Positions 42,905-54,609 of a stretch of DNA of 64,000 nucleotides are shown here, in pieces; position 1 is the stretch's first letter, and each line of letters begins with the position of its first letter. The position numbers and the translations under genes were made by a program. The stretch is from Posidonia oceanica. Lineage: Eukaryota > Streptophyta > Magnoliopsida > Alismatales > Posidoniaceae. The stretch lies in the NCBI GenBank assembly GCA_037176725.1, contig JAZBRS010000029.1, positions 40,558,001 through 40,622,000 on the forward strand, given 5' to 3'. A model generated the notes under the pieces. The model saw only the letters and a list, made by a program, of their open reading frames with translations, was not told the DNA's origin and did no database searches.

Positions 42905-45900
42905 ACAAGCTGGATCGTTTGGAGCCTTCCGGTGGCTGCTGGACCCGAATCTAGACCCAAATCCACACTTTCCTCTCTTTCTTTCCCTTCAAAACAAGCC
43001 CGAACTCAACCTAGGACTACCCCCCTTTCCCGAACCTGAAAATCCACCAAAATCCATAGGAACACTCACCCCTGATAACTTAGCAAACCCACCAAAAAGC
43101 CTGCAAAATCTCAAACCAAACCCCTCCCCAAAACCCTAGGAAACTTAGGCAAAAATACCCTTTTTCTACTCCTCAAAACCCCTCCAAAACTTCCTCAAAA
43201 CCAAACCGAAACTCCAGGACCAAAACTAGAAATCCTAGACCACGCACCCGCCAAATTTCACCCCTTTCCAAGACTCCTAAGCCCTCCTTTTGCTAGAATT
43301 ATCGTTTTCTCTCTCCGGGATTATCGTTTTCTCTCTCCTCTCTCTCTCCTGATTTTCGTCTCTCTTTTCATCCCCTCCTTGCCCTTTTCCTGGCCTGGCT
43401 GTGGGCCCCCTTTGTACTCCTATCCCTTCTCTATCTTATTCCTATTTTTATTTTATTTTTAACATTTTCCCTGAATTTTAAAAAATCTTTTCCCTCAAAC
43501 CTATCTCTTTTCCCTTCTATTCTCCTTTTTCCCCTTTTCTTCTTCTTTTTCTTTTCTTCTTCTTTCTTTTGCAAAAATCCATGAAAATCCTTAAAAATCT
43601 GTAAAACCCCAAAACATAAAAGAAACAAATCAGAATTCCAAGAAAAGCAACTAAAAAACATTAAACAAATGATTAAAAACTCAAACCTAACTAAATCAAG
43701 CTAAAAAGAAAATCAAGCATGCAAACTAAAAAATGCAAAACAAACTAAAAGAAAATACTGTAAAATCAGATAAAAAACTGAAATAAAGTCAGAACCTACC
43801 AAGAATAAAAACCCCACTAAAAGAATTAAAAAACAAACCCTAAAGAGAAGAATTAAAAATCAAACAATGAGATAAGTAGTTAAAGGAGGTAAAAGACTTA
43901 AACTAAGAAACATAAGGCAAAAACAACATAAAACTTAATTAAAAAAGAAAAAGAAAATACAGTTGAAAGACTTAAAACACTTAATCAAATCAGAGAAAAT
44001 CCAACTAAAAAACATCAAGAAGAATTAACAAATAAAAATCAAAAACATAGTTCAAAAGACTTAAAAAAGGAAAGACATAAAAGACTAGAACTAAAAAGCC
44101 CAAAACTCACCCTAATTAATATAAAAATAAATCCTAAAAATCCTAATTAACATCCTAAAATACTTAACAAGGAAACACAATTTTAAAAACAATTTAAAAA
44201 GATTTGACCAACACCTAATCAAGTGGAAAACAAATTAAAAACAAAATAAAACCCTAAAACCCTAATCAAGCCTAAAACACACTAATTAACCTAAAAACAG
44301 TCATTAAAAAATCCAGTTAAACATCTAACCTACAACCCAAGTCATCTAATATTTTTATTTATTTTTATCTTATTTTTTTTCCTATTTTTTCTTTCCATCT
44401 TTCTTTCTTCCTTCCATTTTTTCTTCTCCTTTCTTCCTTACTGGGCTCACCGGCCCGTTTCCCCTTTCTTTTCTTTTTTCAAAATTCTCAGCCCGCAGCC
44501 CACAGCTACAGTCCGTCGTCCTCCTTCCCTCTCCCGCGCGCCAGGTGCTACAGTGCCCGCTGGCCTGCCATTCTGCCGGTCTGCCACCTCCTGCTCAAGC
44601 CAGGCACGCGCCGAACTCCGTCCGTGCCTCCGGCCATCGCCACGCCGCGGCATTCAATGCCGCAAGCCTGCAAAACCAAGAGGAGAGGAGTCGTCAGAAA
44701 TCAGGCAGAAAGGAGAGGGAAATCAGAGCCATTTTGAGGAGGGAAAGGAGAGGAGAAAAGCGAGAGGGGATCCCGGAAGAAACCAGAGATTTCCAGAGCG
44801 AATTCCTAGCGAGAGAGTGACCCATTCTTCCCCAGAAAACACCCTACCTCCCGTTCTTCCCTCGGCTGCAAACCAGAGCATCAAACACTCCCAAAACCTC
44901 TCCGAATTGACTCCCCAATCTCACCCAAGACTCCTGCAAATCCTCCCTTCCTTCCCGCGGAGGAACGGCCCCAGCACTTCCCCCCAACCCCACTGAAAAC
45001 CAGCAGAACCCAGCTCCGACCCATTCCAAAATTCCCTCTGCCACAGGCCGCTTCTCCTCCCCAAACTCTGCCCGGTTAATCCCCAGAACACTACCTCCCT
45101 AGGCCACCTAACCTCCAGCTCAGTAACCCACCACAAGCGAAACGCTTCACCACAAACACCTGCGCCGATTTCCGTCCGAAATCCACTCCGCCAGCAAACT
45201 TCACCCACGGCCTCCAGAAGACCCTTCCAACCATCCAGAACCCATCACTGAAGTTCCAGCTACCCACCGGAAGCCCCCGCTCGATCCAGAGGGCAACAGG
45301 CACCTCCCCCCACCTCGGACGACCAGCAGTGCACCCAATTTTGCCGAATCTTCCTCCAATCTTCGAAGCTTGCGTCTAGCCATCCAGGAAGCTCCGGAGA
45401 GTCGCTTTGAGGCGATTCCAGCCCTCACGAGCAGCGGACAGCGCTTCCCCTCACCGGACGAACTCCACCGGCGGCTTCTGGAACCACCTGCGTCGGGAGG
45501 ACGTCTCAGACGCGGAAACTGGTAAACGTCTACTCCTTAAGCCTCCTCATCCTCTCCTCTTGCTTTTCCACCCCTCGAAAAGGGGTTCTGCAGCCGCGTT
45601 CGCGAGGTCAGCGCCGTCGCTGACCTTCTTCCCCGATGAGCTCGATGCTCGTCCCGTCGCGCCGAGCTGCAGAACGACCTCCCGTTGGTCGTCCTAGCTC
45701 CGCACGGCCTCCTGGACTCCGGTCGTGGCCTCCGTTTCCTCCGGCGTCGCTCCAACACGCCAGACTGCCCCAAATCTGTTTCAGACCTCCGGTGGCTCCT
45801 CAGCTCCGCTCCAAGCAGCGTCGCCGCTCGCCGGACGTCGCCTGAGCTCCGCCAGGGCCTGGTGAAGCTCGCCCGCCGAGCTACCTCCCAGCCTTCAGCC

Positions 45901-48600
45901 TTCTGCCCCCTTTGCCGGCCACTAGTAGCGACTGCTACAGTGGCCGGCGACCTGCATTTTCACTGTAGCAACATTTTCGTTTAACTTAGTTATTTTTGCC
46001 CTAAATTGCATTTCTGGTCTTAGTTGTTGTTATTTTGCGTTCTTGTCCTTCATTAGATTAAATCTGCTGATTTTTGAACTGAAACTATATTAAATTGCAT
46101 GAAATGTTTATGTTTCTCTGTTTTTGCATTCTGGTCCATTTACTGTGCATTCCTTCATTAATAAGTTTGATTTCAGTCCCTCTGTTTTTTATTTTTGCAC
46201 TTAAGTCCCGCAGTAGTTTAATTAGATTTAATGCATTAACTTTGCCATACTAAATTGCATTCTGGGTCCCTTTTGCTTTCTATTTTTGCATCCTGGTCCT
46301 CTGCACTGTAGCAACTTAGGTTCTGATTTTTATTTTTGGTTGATGCATTGCATTTTGCACCTTCTGGTCTTGCATATTTACACATAGGTCCATTTTAAAT
46401 GGACAGTAACCTTCTGGCATGCATATTAGCTTAATACATTGCATTTTTGACCCTGTTTTCTCAAAATATTGCATTTCAGTCCAGAGACAGTGATTTCAGA
46501 GTATATTTTGCATATAAAATTGCATTTTTGACCCCTGCATGATTTGAAAATCACACATAGAGCCTTGCATCTTTCAAAAACCATGTAAAAAGACTGTTTT
46601 GCCCCTAAGTTGCATTTTAACTCCTATGCTTGCAAAAATTGCATGTAGGCCCTCCACTTGCATTCCCGGACTCCCCAGAACCCCTGTTTTCTGGAAAATT
46701 TGCATTTTAGCCCCTTTCTTTCTTCAAAAATGCTTTTGAATCCCTGTTCTTTCCGAATTGCTTTTCTTTGTCTTTTCTTGCTTTGCATGCATTCTGCATT
46801 CATTTAGTCTTGCATTTAAGCTCCCCTTTGCATACACTAAGCACTTTTAACTCCCCTTCACTTGGGAGGACCTTCAGCACACCCCTAGGACCCCCCTGAA
46901 CACCTAGATCTGCTCTTCTCCCCTGTTCTGGCCCTTCTGCTCCGAAGCTGCGATATCTTTCAATCCGACCGTTGGATCTCCTCAAGTAAGCTGCCCAGGC
47001 GACCGCAGCGAAGCGCTCTTCAGCATGGACCAAGCAGATCTCCCATCAGACTCCCGGATCTCCAGGTATATCTTCCTGAACCCCTGCACTGCATTCATTT
47101 GCATGCCATTTGCACCGTTTTGCGTGCCCTTTAGTTTTTCACCTCGTTTCGCGTGCTTTCAAGTTTCTTCGCTCCGTTTTGCGCGCCGCTTCTCTGTCTT
47201 GCTCCGTTTTGCGTGCCTTTAGTTTTTCCGCCTCGTTTTGCGTGCCGCTTCTTCGTCTTGCACTGTTTTGCGTGCCCTTTAGTTTTCTCGCCTCGTTTTG
47301 CGTGTAGTCTAGTTTTCTCGCATCGTTTTGCGTGCCGCTTCTTTGTCTTGCCTCGCTTTGCATGCTTTCAAGTTTTCTCGCCCCGTTTTGCGTGCCGCTT
47401 CTCTGTCTTGCACCGTTTGGCGTGCCCTTTAATTTTCTTGCCCCGCTTTGCGTGTTTTCAAGTTGTCTCGCTCCGTTTTGGGCGCCGCTTCTTTGTTTTG
47501 CTCCGTTTTGCGTGCCCTTTAGTTTTCTCGCCCCGCTTTGCGTGTTTTCAAGTTTTCTCGCTCCGTTTTGCACGCCGCATCTTTGTCTTGCATCGTTTTG
47601 CATGCCCTTTGGTTTTTCCGCCTCGTTTTGCGTGTAGTCTAGTTTTCTTGCTCCGTTTTGCGTGCCCTTTAGTTTTCTTGCCTCGTTTTGCACGCAGTCT
47701 TGTTTTCTTGCACCGTTTTGCGTGCCCTTTAGTTTTCTCGCCTCGTTTTGCGTGCAGTCTTGTTTTCTTGCACCATTTTGCGTGCCCTTTAGTTTTCTCG
47801 CTCCGCTTTGCGTCCTTGTTCCCTTCCTCGCATCATCTTGCATGTCAACCTTGTTTTCGCATCTTTTCGCATTCTTCTTTCGTTTCTCGCACTGTTTTAC
47901 GCCGTTTTCCCTTGCATGTCGATTGCATTGCATGGTTTTCTCGCTGTTTTGTTTTATCGCCCGCATTTGCATATAGGGCAGTGATGCTTACTGTCCGGAG
48001 TTCCCACGAGCCAGATTCCGCCTGGTTCGGAACACAGACAGCGTTGCTGAGCGCTTAGATTGCACGTTTACTTTCTTGCATTGTCTTTCATCACTTAGAG
48101 CACACCCTTGAGCATTTAGACAGGCATTCATTGGCACTTAGGCACTCAAAGTCTGCATTTCCCTACATATGCGAGCGTAAGCCTAGAAAGACCGATTCTC
48201 GGGCGTGTCGGGGGTGCCTAACACCTTCCCCGCGCGTAACAGGAGTCCTTACCCTCTCTTGGCCCGCAATGACCATATTGCCCTTGTCCTAGGCACGAGT
48301 CACATCATTTGCATTCATTTGCATCTTCTTTTTCGCATTGCCCTGCATTGCATCTTTTGCTTGGTTTTGCGTGGTTATTCACGCATCTCCCCGGTTTTCC
48401 TCGTCTTCCGATTTAATAGACTTGGTGGCGACTCCGATTTTGTCTTATCTTCTTCTTTTCTTTCCCTTTTTCCCTCTTTTAAATGTTTTCGAGTTAGGTC
48501 TTCCTTCTCGGACATAGCCGCTAATAGTGAGCCTGATTCCGATCGGTGCACGCGAGCTTTGGTAACGTGCATGGACGATCTGAACACCGGAATCGCTACA
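42887..48600 (+). repeat. Element B 3' LTR (complete, 5,714 bp)
   Basis: Starts TGTTGACACCCC and ends gaatcgctaca. Blocks in order: U3 start, repeated attatcgttttctctctcc (43300-43350), pyrimidine-rich then A-rich (43440-44400), GC-rich island (44450-45970) ending at cactgtagcaac, TTGCATTT-rich degenerate repeats (45990-46800), CGTTTTGCGTGCC tandem block (47110-47900), motif ggggtgcctaacaccttccc (about 48208-48227), and the internal PBS-like TGGCGACTCCG (48426-48436). Open frames in the GC-rich island are not conserved in A's LTR, so I call no gene. Confidence 0.92.
47110..47900 (+). repeat. CGTTTTGCGTGCC tandem block inside the LTR (B)
   Basis: Roughly 30-bp units of the form cgttttgcgtgccctttagttttctcgc, about 25 degenerate copies. 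It lacks stops in some frames, producing a spurious 301-codon frame (47153-48058). Confidence 0.8.
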
Positions 48601-49325
48601 CCTATCAATCGGAAGCGATAGTTTACGGTCCTATCAACCGGAAGCGATAGTTTATGGTCCTATCAACCGGAAAGGGGCGTTTGCAAGTGATAGTTACTGG
48701 ATATTAGTCGGAAAACACAACTGCAAGTGATAGTTTTGGATATCAGCCGAAGAGAGATAGTTTACGGTCCTATCAACCGGAAGCGATAGTTTACGGTCCT
48801 ATCAACCGGAAAGGGGCATTTGCGAGTGATAGTTACTGGATATCAGCCGAAAGAGTGATGAGTTTCGGATCATCAGCCGAAGAGGAAAGAATTTATAAGA
48901 TGTTGGACTTATCAGCCAGGGAGTGATGATTAACGGTCATCAACCGGAAGTGATAGTTTACGGTCCTATCAACCGGAAGTGATAGTTTATGGTCCTATCA
49001 ATCGGATGTGATGTTTAACGGCCATCAGCCGGAAGGGCGATGCTTAACGGCCATCCACCGGAAAAGTGATGCTTAACGGCCATCAGCCGGAAAGGTGATG
49101 TTTAACAGCCATTAGTTGGAAAGGTGATGCTTAACGGCCATCAGCCGGAAAGGTGATGTTTAACAGCCATCAGCCGGAAAGGTGATGTTTAACGGCCATC
49201 AGCTGGAAAGCTGATTGAGTGATAAGATGACGGACTTATCAGCCAGGAAGATTGGAGCCCGTGACATCCAGGTATATCGACGGGGAGCGATAGGGCATGA
49301 TACCACAGGTCATCTAAAAAAGATG
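48601..49325 (-). repeat. 3' UTR hairpin array of element C (partial)
   Basis: Contains GATAG-tttacggtc-CTATC-aaccgg units, GATA-gttactgga-TATT/TATC units, and GATGA-gtttcgga-TCATC (about 48856-48873). At about 49007-49206 there are about seven GATG-(c/t)ttaacggc-CATC-agccgg units, including GATGA/TCATC variants. GATAAG-atgttgga-CTTATC (about 48896-48915) and its relative near 49222 follow. CACAACTGC at 48715-48723 matches the closing arm of A and B. The full multibranch structure cannot be drawn because B interrupts it. Confidence 0.75.
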
Positions 49326-49352
49326 CCCTTGGTATTAGGATGATACCAGGGG
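49326..49352. repeat. Decayed 11-bp hairpin (C)
   Basis: CCCTTGGTATT (49326-49336) and GATACCAGGGG (49342-49352) around aggat. It is homologous to the perfect hairpins in A and B but has two non-Watson-Crick positions. Confidence 0.6.
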
Positions 49353-49732
49353 ATAGTCAAAGTGCCCCTGGCATCGAAAAGCGAAGGATAGACAAAACTG
49401 ACGTGTTTGTCAAACGAGTACTTTGGGATACCAGCCCTACAGAGACTCGGCTGGGTGCCTGATGGCTTGACTTGACGGCATGGGTCTGTAGAGATTCTTG
49501 ACTCCAGATTGATTGCTGAGGACTTTCCTGCATCATGTTGGTAGCAAGTCTGGCCAGGGGCCTCAAGATATGATTGGCAAGAATTATGAAATGCATTAAG
49601 CAGTCTTGAAGTGCAAGCAGACAGCACAAAACACTTTTGCATTGATAGAACTGTTGATTACATGCCTGTGGCAGGCCAAAAGATACAGCATAACTTGAAG
49701 GGAAACTAAATTAGTAGTTGCATAAGCGCCCT
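49353..49732 (-). other. Spacer downstream of the extra gene (C)
   Basis: No gene. 49390-49440 holds GACAAA-actgacgtg-TTTGTC and the gtactttgggataccagcc relative of the GTA/TAC hairpin. The rest matches the spacers of A and B. Confidence 0.55.
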
Positions 49733-50933
49733 AGCTGGTTCGGACCTTCTTTGATTTTCCGGAGTCAGGGAACAAGGGGCCGCCTGGCAGGATTTCATTG
49801 ATGGGCCAAAGGTCTTGCACCTCGGTCACGTACTCAGGGGTGCATCCTATGCCTCTCGCAGCTGTGATGGCTGTTGATCACACTCCATGATGCATTAGAT
49901 TGGCCAGCTCCTTTGTTGCAGCAGTTGTACTGAGGGGTTATGTTTGAAGAAGCTTAGGCGCTGTGCTGTCAACGAAGGTGCCCTGCTGGAAGCCGAACTG
50001 GCGCATGACCCTGATAGGGTGGTATTCCACACCCGCAGTGAATCCTAGTAGCACAATCAGCCGCATGTCGCGTGAGCTGAAGAAGATGGTGAATGGTTCG
50101 GCCATGGAGGGGATGATGCGCCAGGTTACTGCGTCATCTGTCAGCTCTGATAGCTTCTCGTATTCTTCTTTGACGCCCTTAACTGTCTTGGCATGGCCGC
50201 TGTTGCAGTAGGCTTCAAAAGCATGCACCTGGGGGCGCAGAAGGTCCATCTCTAAGTACGCGGCTAGCCAGACCTGTATAAGTGCTCCGTAGTCATGAAA
50301 GTGGCGACAGCGATGTGAGATGAGGTCCAGCCCACGATATGTTTCTGCCAGAACAACCGGTGCCAAGTCTATCTGTTGGGTCACCACAGCAAGTGCTATT
50401 TCTGCGATCTCGATGGCCACTGTCAGTTGACCATGAGTAAAGACTAGCTCGCCTAGGAAACGGGTGACAAATCCTCGGAGCCACAGCTCGTCCCCGAGTT
50501 CAGCGCGTTTTTCCACAGTATCATCAAAGTATGCTAGGCGAAGCAGGGGCGTGGGCCCGCTGGTATAGATCAGTCTTTGCTGGCAACTTCGAGTAGAGAG
50601 CCCAGTCAGCTGGCTCAGGACTGTAATGTATCCACCATGCCTCATGAAGATAGGTGGTCTCATGATCTTGGAGAAGCCACAGATCCAGCGCACTTCTTCC
50701 AGTGTGGGTGTCAGTTCAGTTCTGCCAAAGTAGAAGACATGATGCGCCGGTTTCCAGAACCTTGCAGCGGCGCACAGAAGATGGCGGCTCACTTCTACAT
50801 CAGCGGCCTTCAGCAGTTTGGTTGGAATGCCCCATAGGCGCAGCTTTTCACAGTCATCTTTGGTAAGCTTGCTGATCCACTCTCGCAGGGTCTCAGAGCA
50901 GTACACCGGGGTCACTAGAATAGGGAAACCCAT
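49733..50933 (-). pseudogene. Extra 3' gene of element C: plant mobile domain / DUF7745-like, two premature stops
   Basis: ATG at 50933-50931 in the same gcgcaATGGG context. A 400-codon frame ends at TAG 49733-49731, with TAA at 49940-49938 (codon 332) and TGA at about codon 352. Its length is exactly that of the copies in A and B. Conserved segments include YFGRTELTPTLEEV, FLGELVFTHGQLTV, LAPVVLAETYRGLD and the tail GGPLFPDSG. Retention of the frame in a copy whose pol has several stops in a shorter length suggests this gene was under selection until recently or was lost last. Function is unknown. Confidence 0.72.
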
Positions 50934-52297
50934 TGCGCAGACCTCAGAATGTAGGCAGATGGCTGTTGCAAAATCTTCAGGTACCTGTTACCAAGACTGT
51001 AGATTATCAGATTTCATACAGGCACATAATCATTGACTGAAAGCAGATTCTAAAGCTGGTAAAGCAGTTCAACATATTCAATAGTAAACATTCAGAACAT
51101 AGCAATTAAACACATATAAGTAGGGGGGATTCAGTTGGCATGGAGGTGGGGACTGGTAGGAGTTCCAGACCAGCGCAGCTCGATGATGCCATCGTGTGTT
51201 GAGTAGGAGTACTGTCTCAGTGCCAGAGTAGGTTTTGCAAGGCGGAATAATTGGAGGGAGAGGAAATGATTGGAAATGCAGATGTATGCGTGATTCATGA
51301 TTGGTGTAGTTTGCCCTCAGTATGCGGAGTGCTTTGGTGCCTGCTGTATAGGAAGGGAGCGGTCCCTGACTCACTGGACTTTACTCAGACTCCTAACTTG
51401 TTGGTGGCACTCTAGGAAAGGGTGTTGGTGATGTTTGGTGGTGGTGTAGAGGGGATAGGCTCCATGCCAAACTCCCAAAGACTTACACCTACTCTTTTCC
51501 GTTTTTCTTGTCTCTTTTGCTTCTATATAGGTGTGCAGGACTCTCCCCATTCCTGTCTTGGAGACAAGGAGGACCTGGCTTGAATTTTGACTCTTCTCTA
51601 GGGTAGGTGAAAAGGTGCGGGATTACTCTACTTGCCTTTATTTTTGGAGATGACTTTTGCTTTCTCTTTTTTCTATCATTCTTTTTTCCTTCTTGTTTTT
51701 TTTTTCTTCTTGTTTTTTTTTACTTCTTCTTTTCCTCTCTTTTTTGTTTTTTAGTCTTGCAAGTCCCCGCTATCCCTACCCTAGAGGAAATGGGTGCCTA
51801 GCTTCTAAGACATGGGGGCTAGGATCTTCGGGTGTGAACTTTGGCTTTCTCTTTCTTTCTTTTCTTGTGCATCCAGGCATAGACATGTGTTCCTTTCTGG
51901 CTAACGCCTAGCATTCTTCTAGGAGTGTAAGCCCTTGGGTGTTTGGGCATTTCACTCATGCTCACTGAGTGGTGGCTCCCTCACTAGCTAAGGCATCTAA
52001 GTAGTGTCAGGTGAGGTTGGGAGACTCTTTCCAGAGCAGGCAAGCACTTCCGGTTTTCATCACCGGGCAATATGCGATGCATGATTTAAGAGGATGGCGA
52101 TGATGATTATGAAAGGGATAAAGGACGGAATGTACGGGAATGCAGTGATAAAAATGCAGAAGATAGGGCAAAGCGATGCATGAAGATGTACAGGGGTGAA
52201 GATGGGGGAGATAGGACGAAAGATGGACGGAAACGTGTAAGGGATGGGAGTACAAGAGGTGGGACGGAGAAGAAGGATCTGCAATGGTTGCTCCAAG
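50934..52297 (-). other. Region between pol and the extra gene (C)
   Basis: No gene. Candidate acceptor GGTAACAG|GTACCTGAAG with AG at 50986-50985. Purine-rich tract on the sense strand at 51756-51650. Block conserved with A and B at 52069-51961. Confidence 0.6.
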
Positions 52298-53734
52298 CTA
52301 CTGATAGTACTTCTTGAGATAACACAAGTTGACCAGCTCGGACTGCTCGACCTGGTCCATGTCCTCAAGAGTTACAGCGCCGCCTGAGAAGATCTATTTG
52401 ACCACAAAGGGGCCACGCTAGTTAGGTCGGAATTTTCCTCGACCGTCGGGTAAATGGATGGTGCGCAGAACGAGATCTGCTGGCTGGAAGCTTCTGGGCT
52501 AGACTTTCTTCAAGAACGCTCTAGCCATCCGCTTCTGGTAACAATGAGCATTGTGCATAGCTTGTAGTCTGTGCTCATCAATCAAATTCAGTTGGACGCA
52601 ACGGTCTTCGACACATTCTGCCTCTTCCAACTCAGCTTCTCGTAGGATCCACAGTGAGGGGATCTCTACTTCGACAGGTAACACCACCTCCATGCCGTAC
52701 ACCAGAGAGTACGGGGTGGCTCTCGTCGAGGTCTGGATTGATGTCCTATACGCCCAGAGCACGTACGGGAGTTTGTCATGCCAATCCTTGTGGGTTTCTG
52801 CCATCTTCATCATGATTTTGACAATGTTTTTGTTAGCAGACTCCACTGCTCCGTTCATCTGTGGCCGATAAGGCGAGGACCTATGATGTTTGATCTTGAG
52901 ACTCTGTAGGTACTCCTCGGTTCTTTTGGCAATGAAGTTCGTGCCATTATCAGATATGATGGAGTGCGGGACCCCATATCGGGCAACGATATTGTTCCTG
53001 ATAAACTTTTCTGTTGCCACAGCGGTGACTATCTTATAAGAGGCTGCTTCCACCCACTTAGTAAAGTAGTCAATCACTACCAAGATGAAGCGATGACCGT
53101 TCGAAGCAGCAGGGTGTATTGCGCCAATGACGTCAATCCCCTAGGTGGAGAAAGGCCATGGCGAAGACATGTTACGCAGCTGTCGAGGGGGAGCCCTGAT
53201 AAAGTTACCATGGATCTGGTAGTTATGGCATTTACGCACAAACCGGCAGCAGTCCGCTTCCATGGTCCACCAGAAATATCCTTGGAGCATGATCTTCTCG
53301 GCTAGGAGGACGCCGTTCATGTGCGGGCCATAGGTCCCTGCATGCACTTGAAGCATCAGCGTGTCAGCCTCCGACTTGTTCAGGCAGCGTAATAGCATCT
53401 GATTATATGATCTTCTGTATAGCTGCCCAGCCCCTAACACATACTTCGACGCCAGACGTGCCAAAGTTCCCTTATCTGCTGCTGTGGTGCCAGGTGGAAG
53501 GCTGCTGGACGCCAGGAAAACCTTAATGTCATGATACCACGGCCGCTCCTCTGCTGAATCTACCTCCTCTATGTTCATGCAATGCGTGGGCTGCTCTATG
53601 CAGGTAACTGATACATCCACTGCATTGTCTTCAGGTATACTGAGCCAAGATGCCAGGGTTGCTAGTGCGTCTGCATACGTGTTCTTTGCTCTGTTCATGT
53701 ATGTGAAGCAGATGCTCCCAAATTCTTCTATTAG
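52298..53734 (-). pseudogene. pol: Element C pol 3' fragment: end of RNase H and integrase
   Basis: Begins at the D insertion in the RNase H C-terminal part (RAKNTYADALATLASWL) and runs through the integrase zinc region (CHNYQ, last Cys replaced by Tyr as in B), the DDE core (IDYFTKWVEA, SDNGTNF, GAVESANKN) and the C-terminal tail to a stop at 52300-52298. In-frame stops include TAG at 53143-53141 (Trp in A and B), one at about 52501-52499, and more in the last 200 bp. The 5' part of this gene should continue on the far side of D, beyond the window. Confidence 0.88.
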
Positions 53735-54609
53735 TGTTGACACCCCATTTTGACAAGCTGAATCAATTGGAAATCTCCTGGTGGCTTCTGAACCCAAATC
53801 TAGGTCCAAACCTACACATTCCATTTCATCCTTCTCTTCAAATCAAGCCCAAACTTAACCTAGAATCACACCCCTTTCCCAAGCGCAAAAACTACCCAAA
53901 AACCATAGCCAGACTCACCTTTCCTAACTTAGGAAACCCACCAAAAAACCCTTAGAAATTTCAAACCAAAACTACTCCCAAAAACCCTAGAAAACCTAGG
54001 TAAAACTACCCTTTTTCTACACCTCAAAACCCTTCCAAAACCTTCCTAAACCCAAATCCAAACCCTAGGTCCAACACTAGAGACCCTAGGCCACACACTC
54101 ACCAAATTTCACCTCTTGTCTAAACCTCTAACACCTTCATTTATCCAAATTATCCTTTTCTCTCTCCTGGATTATTCTTTTCTCTCTCTTCTCTCCCTCT
54201 TTCTTATTCTCCTTCTTTTCACTCCCTTCTCTCTCTTTTTCTTGCTTGGCTGTGGGCCCACCATGTGCATCTATCTCTTTTGTATTTTATTTATATTTTT
54301 ATTTTATTTTTTAGCCTATCTTTGGATTTTCTAATATTTATTTTCCTTCCACTCCTCTCTTTCTTCTTTATTCCTTCATTTCTTCCTTTTCTTTTTCCTT
54401 TTCCCTTTCCTATCCTTTCTTCCACTAAATCTCTAAAAAACTTTTAAAAACCTTTAAAACTCTAAAACAAAAGAAAAACAAATCAAAATCCTAAAAAGAA
54501 ATAATTAAAAACTTAAACAAACAATTAAAAACAAAAGTCTAACTAAATCCAACTAAAAAAGGAAACCATGATTGCAATCTAAAAAATGTAAAACAAACAA
54601 AAAGGAAAT

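Larger units (their letters stand above)
27313..48600 (+). mobile_element. Element B: Tat/Ogre-like retrotransposon split by element A
   Basis: Plus-strand element whose 5' LTR is interrupted by A; only its last 379 bp are in the window. It has a PBS, leader, near-intact gag-pol, the extra gene, a 3' UTR array, polypurine tract and complete 3' LTR. It ends at 48600 within the repeat array of element C, so B inserted into C. Between the 5' LTR remnant and the matching part of the 3' LTR I count about four substitutions and one 11-bp indel in about 370 bp. B is therefore older than A, as the nesting requires. Confidence 0.92.
48601..53734 (-). mobile_element. Element C: older Tat/Ogre-like element, fragment between B and D
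   Basis: Minus strand. It contains part of a 3' UTR hairpin array, the extra gene, the region between it and pol, and the 3' end of pol. It is bounded on the left by B (inserted in its array) and on the right by D (inserted in its RNase H coding region). LTRs and the rest of its polyprotein lie outside the window. Several nonsense mutations mark it as the most decayed of A, B and C. Confidence 0.88.

Noticed and set aside
47139..48058. Two overlapping long frames (277 codons minus, 301 codons plus) in B's LTR
   Set aside because: Both come from the CGTTTTGCGTGCC tandem block; composition is Cys/Phe/Ala repeats on one strand and Lys/Arg/Asn repeats on the other, with no recognisable domain.
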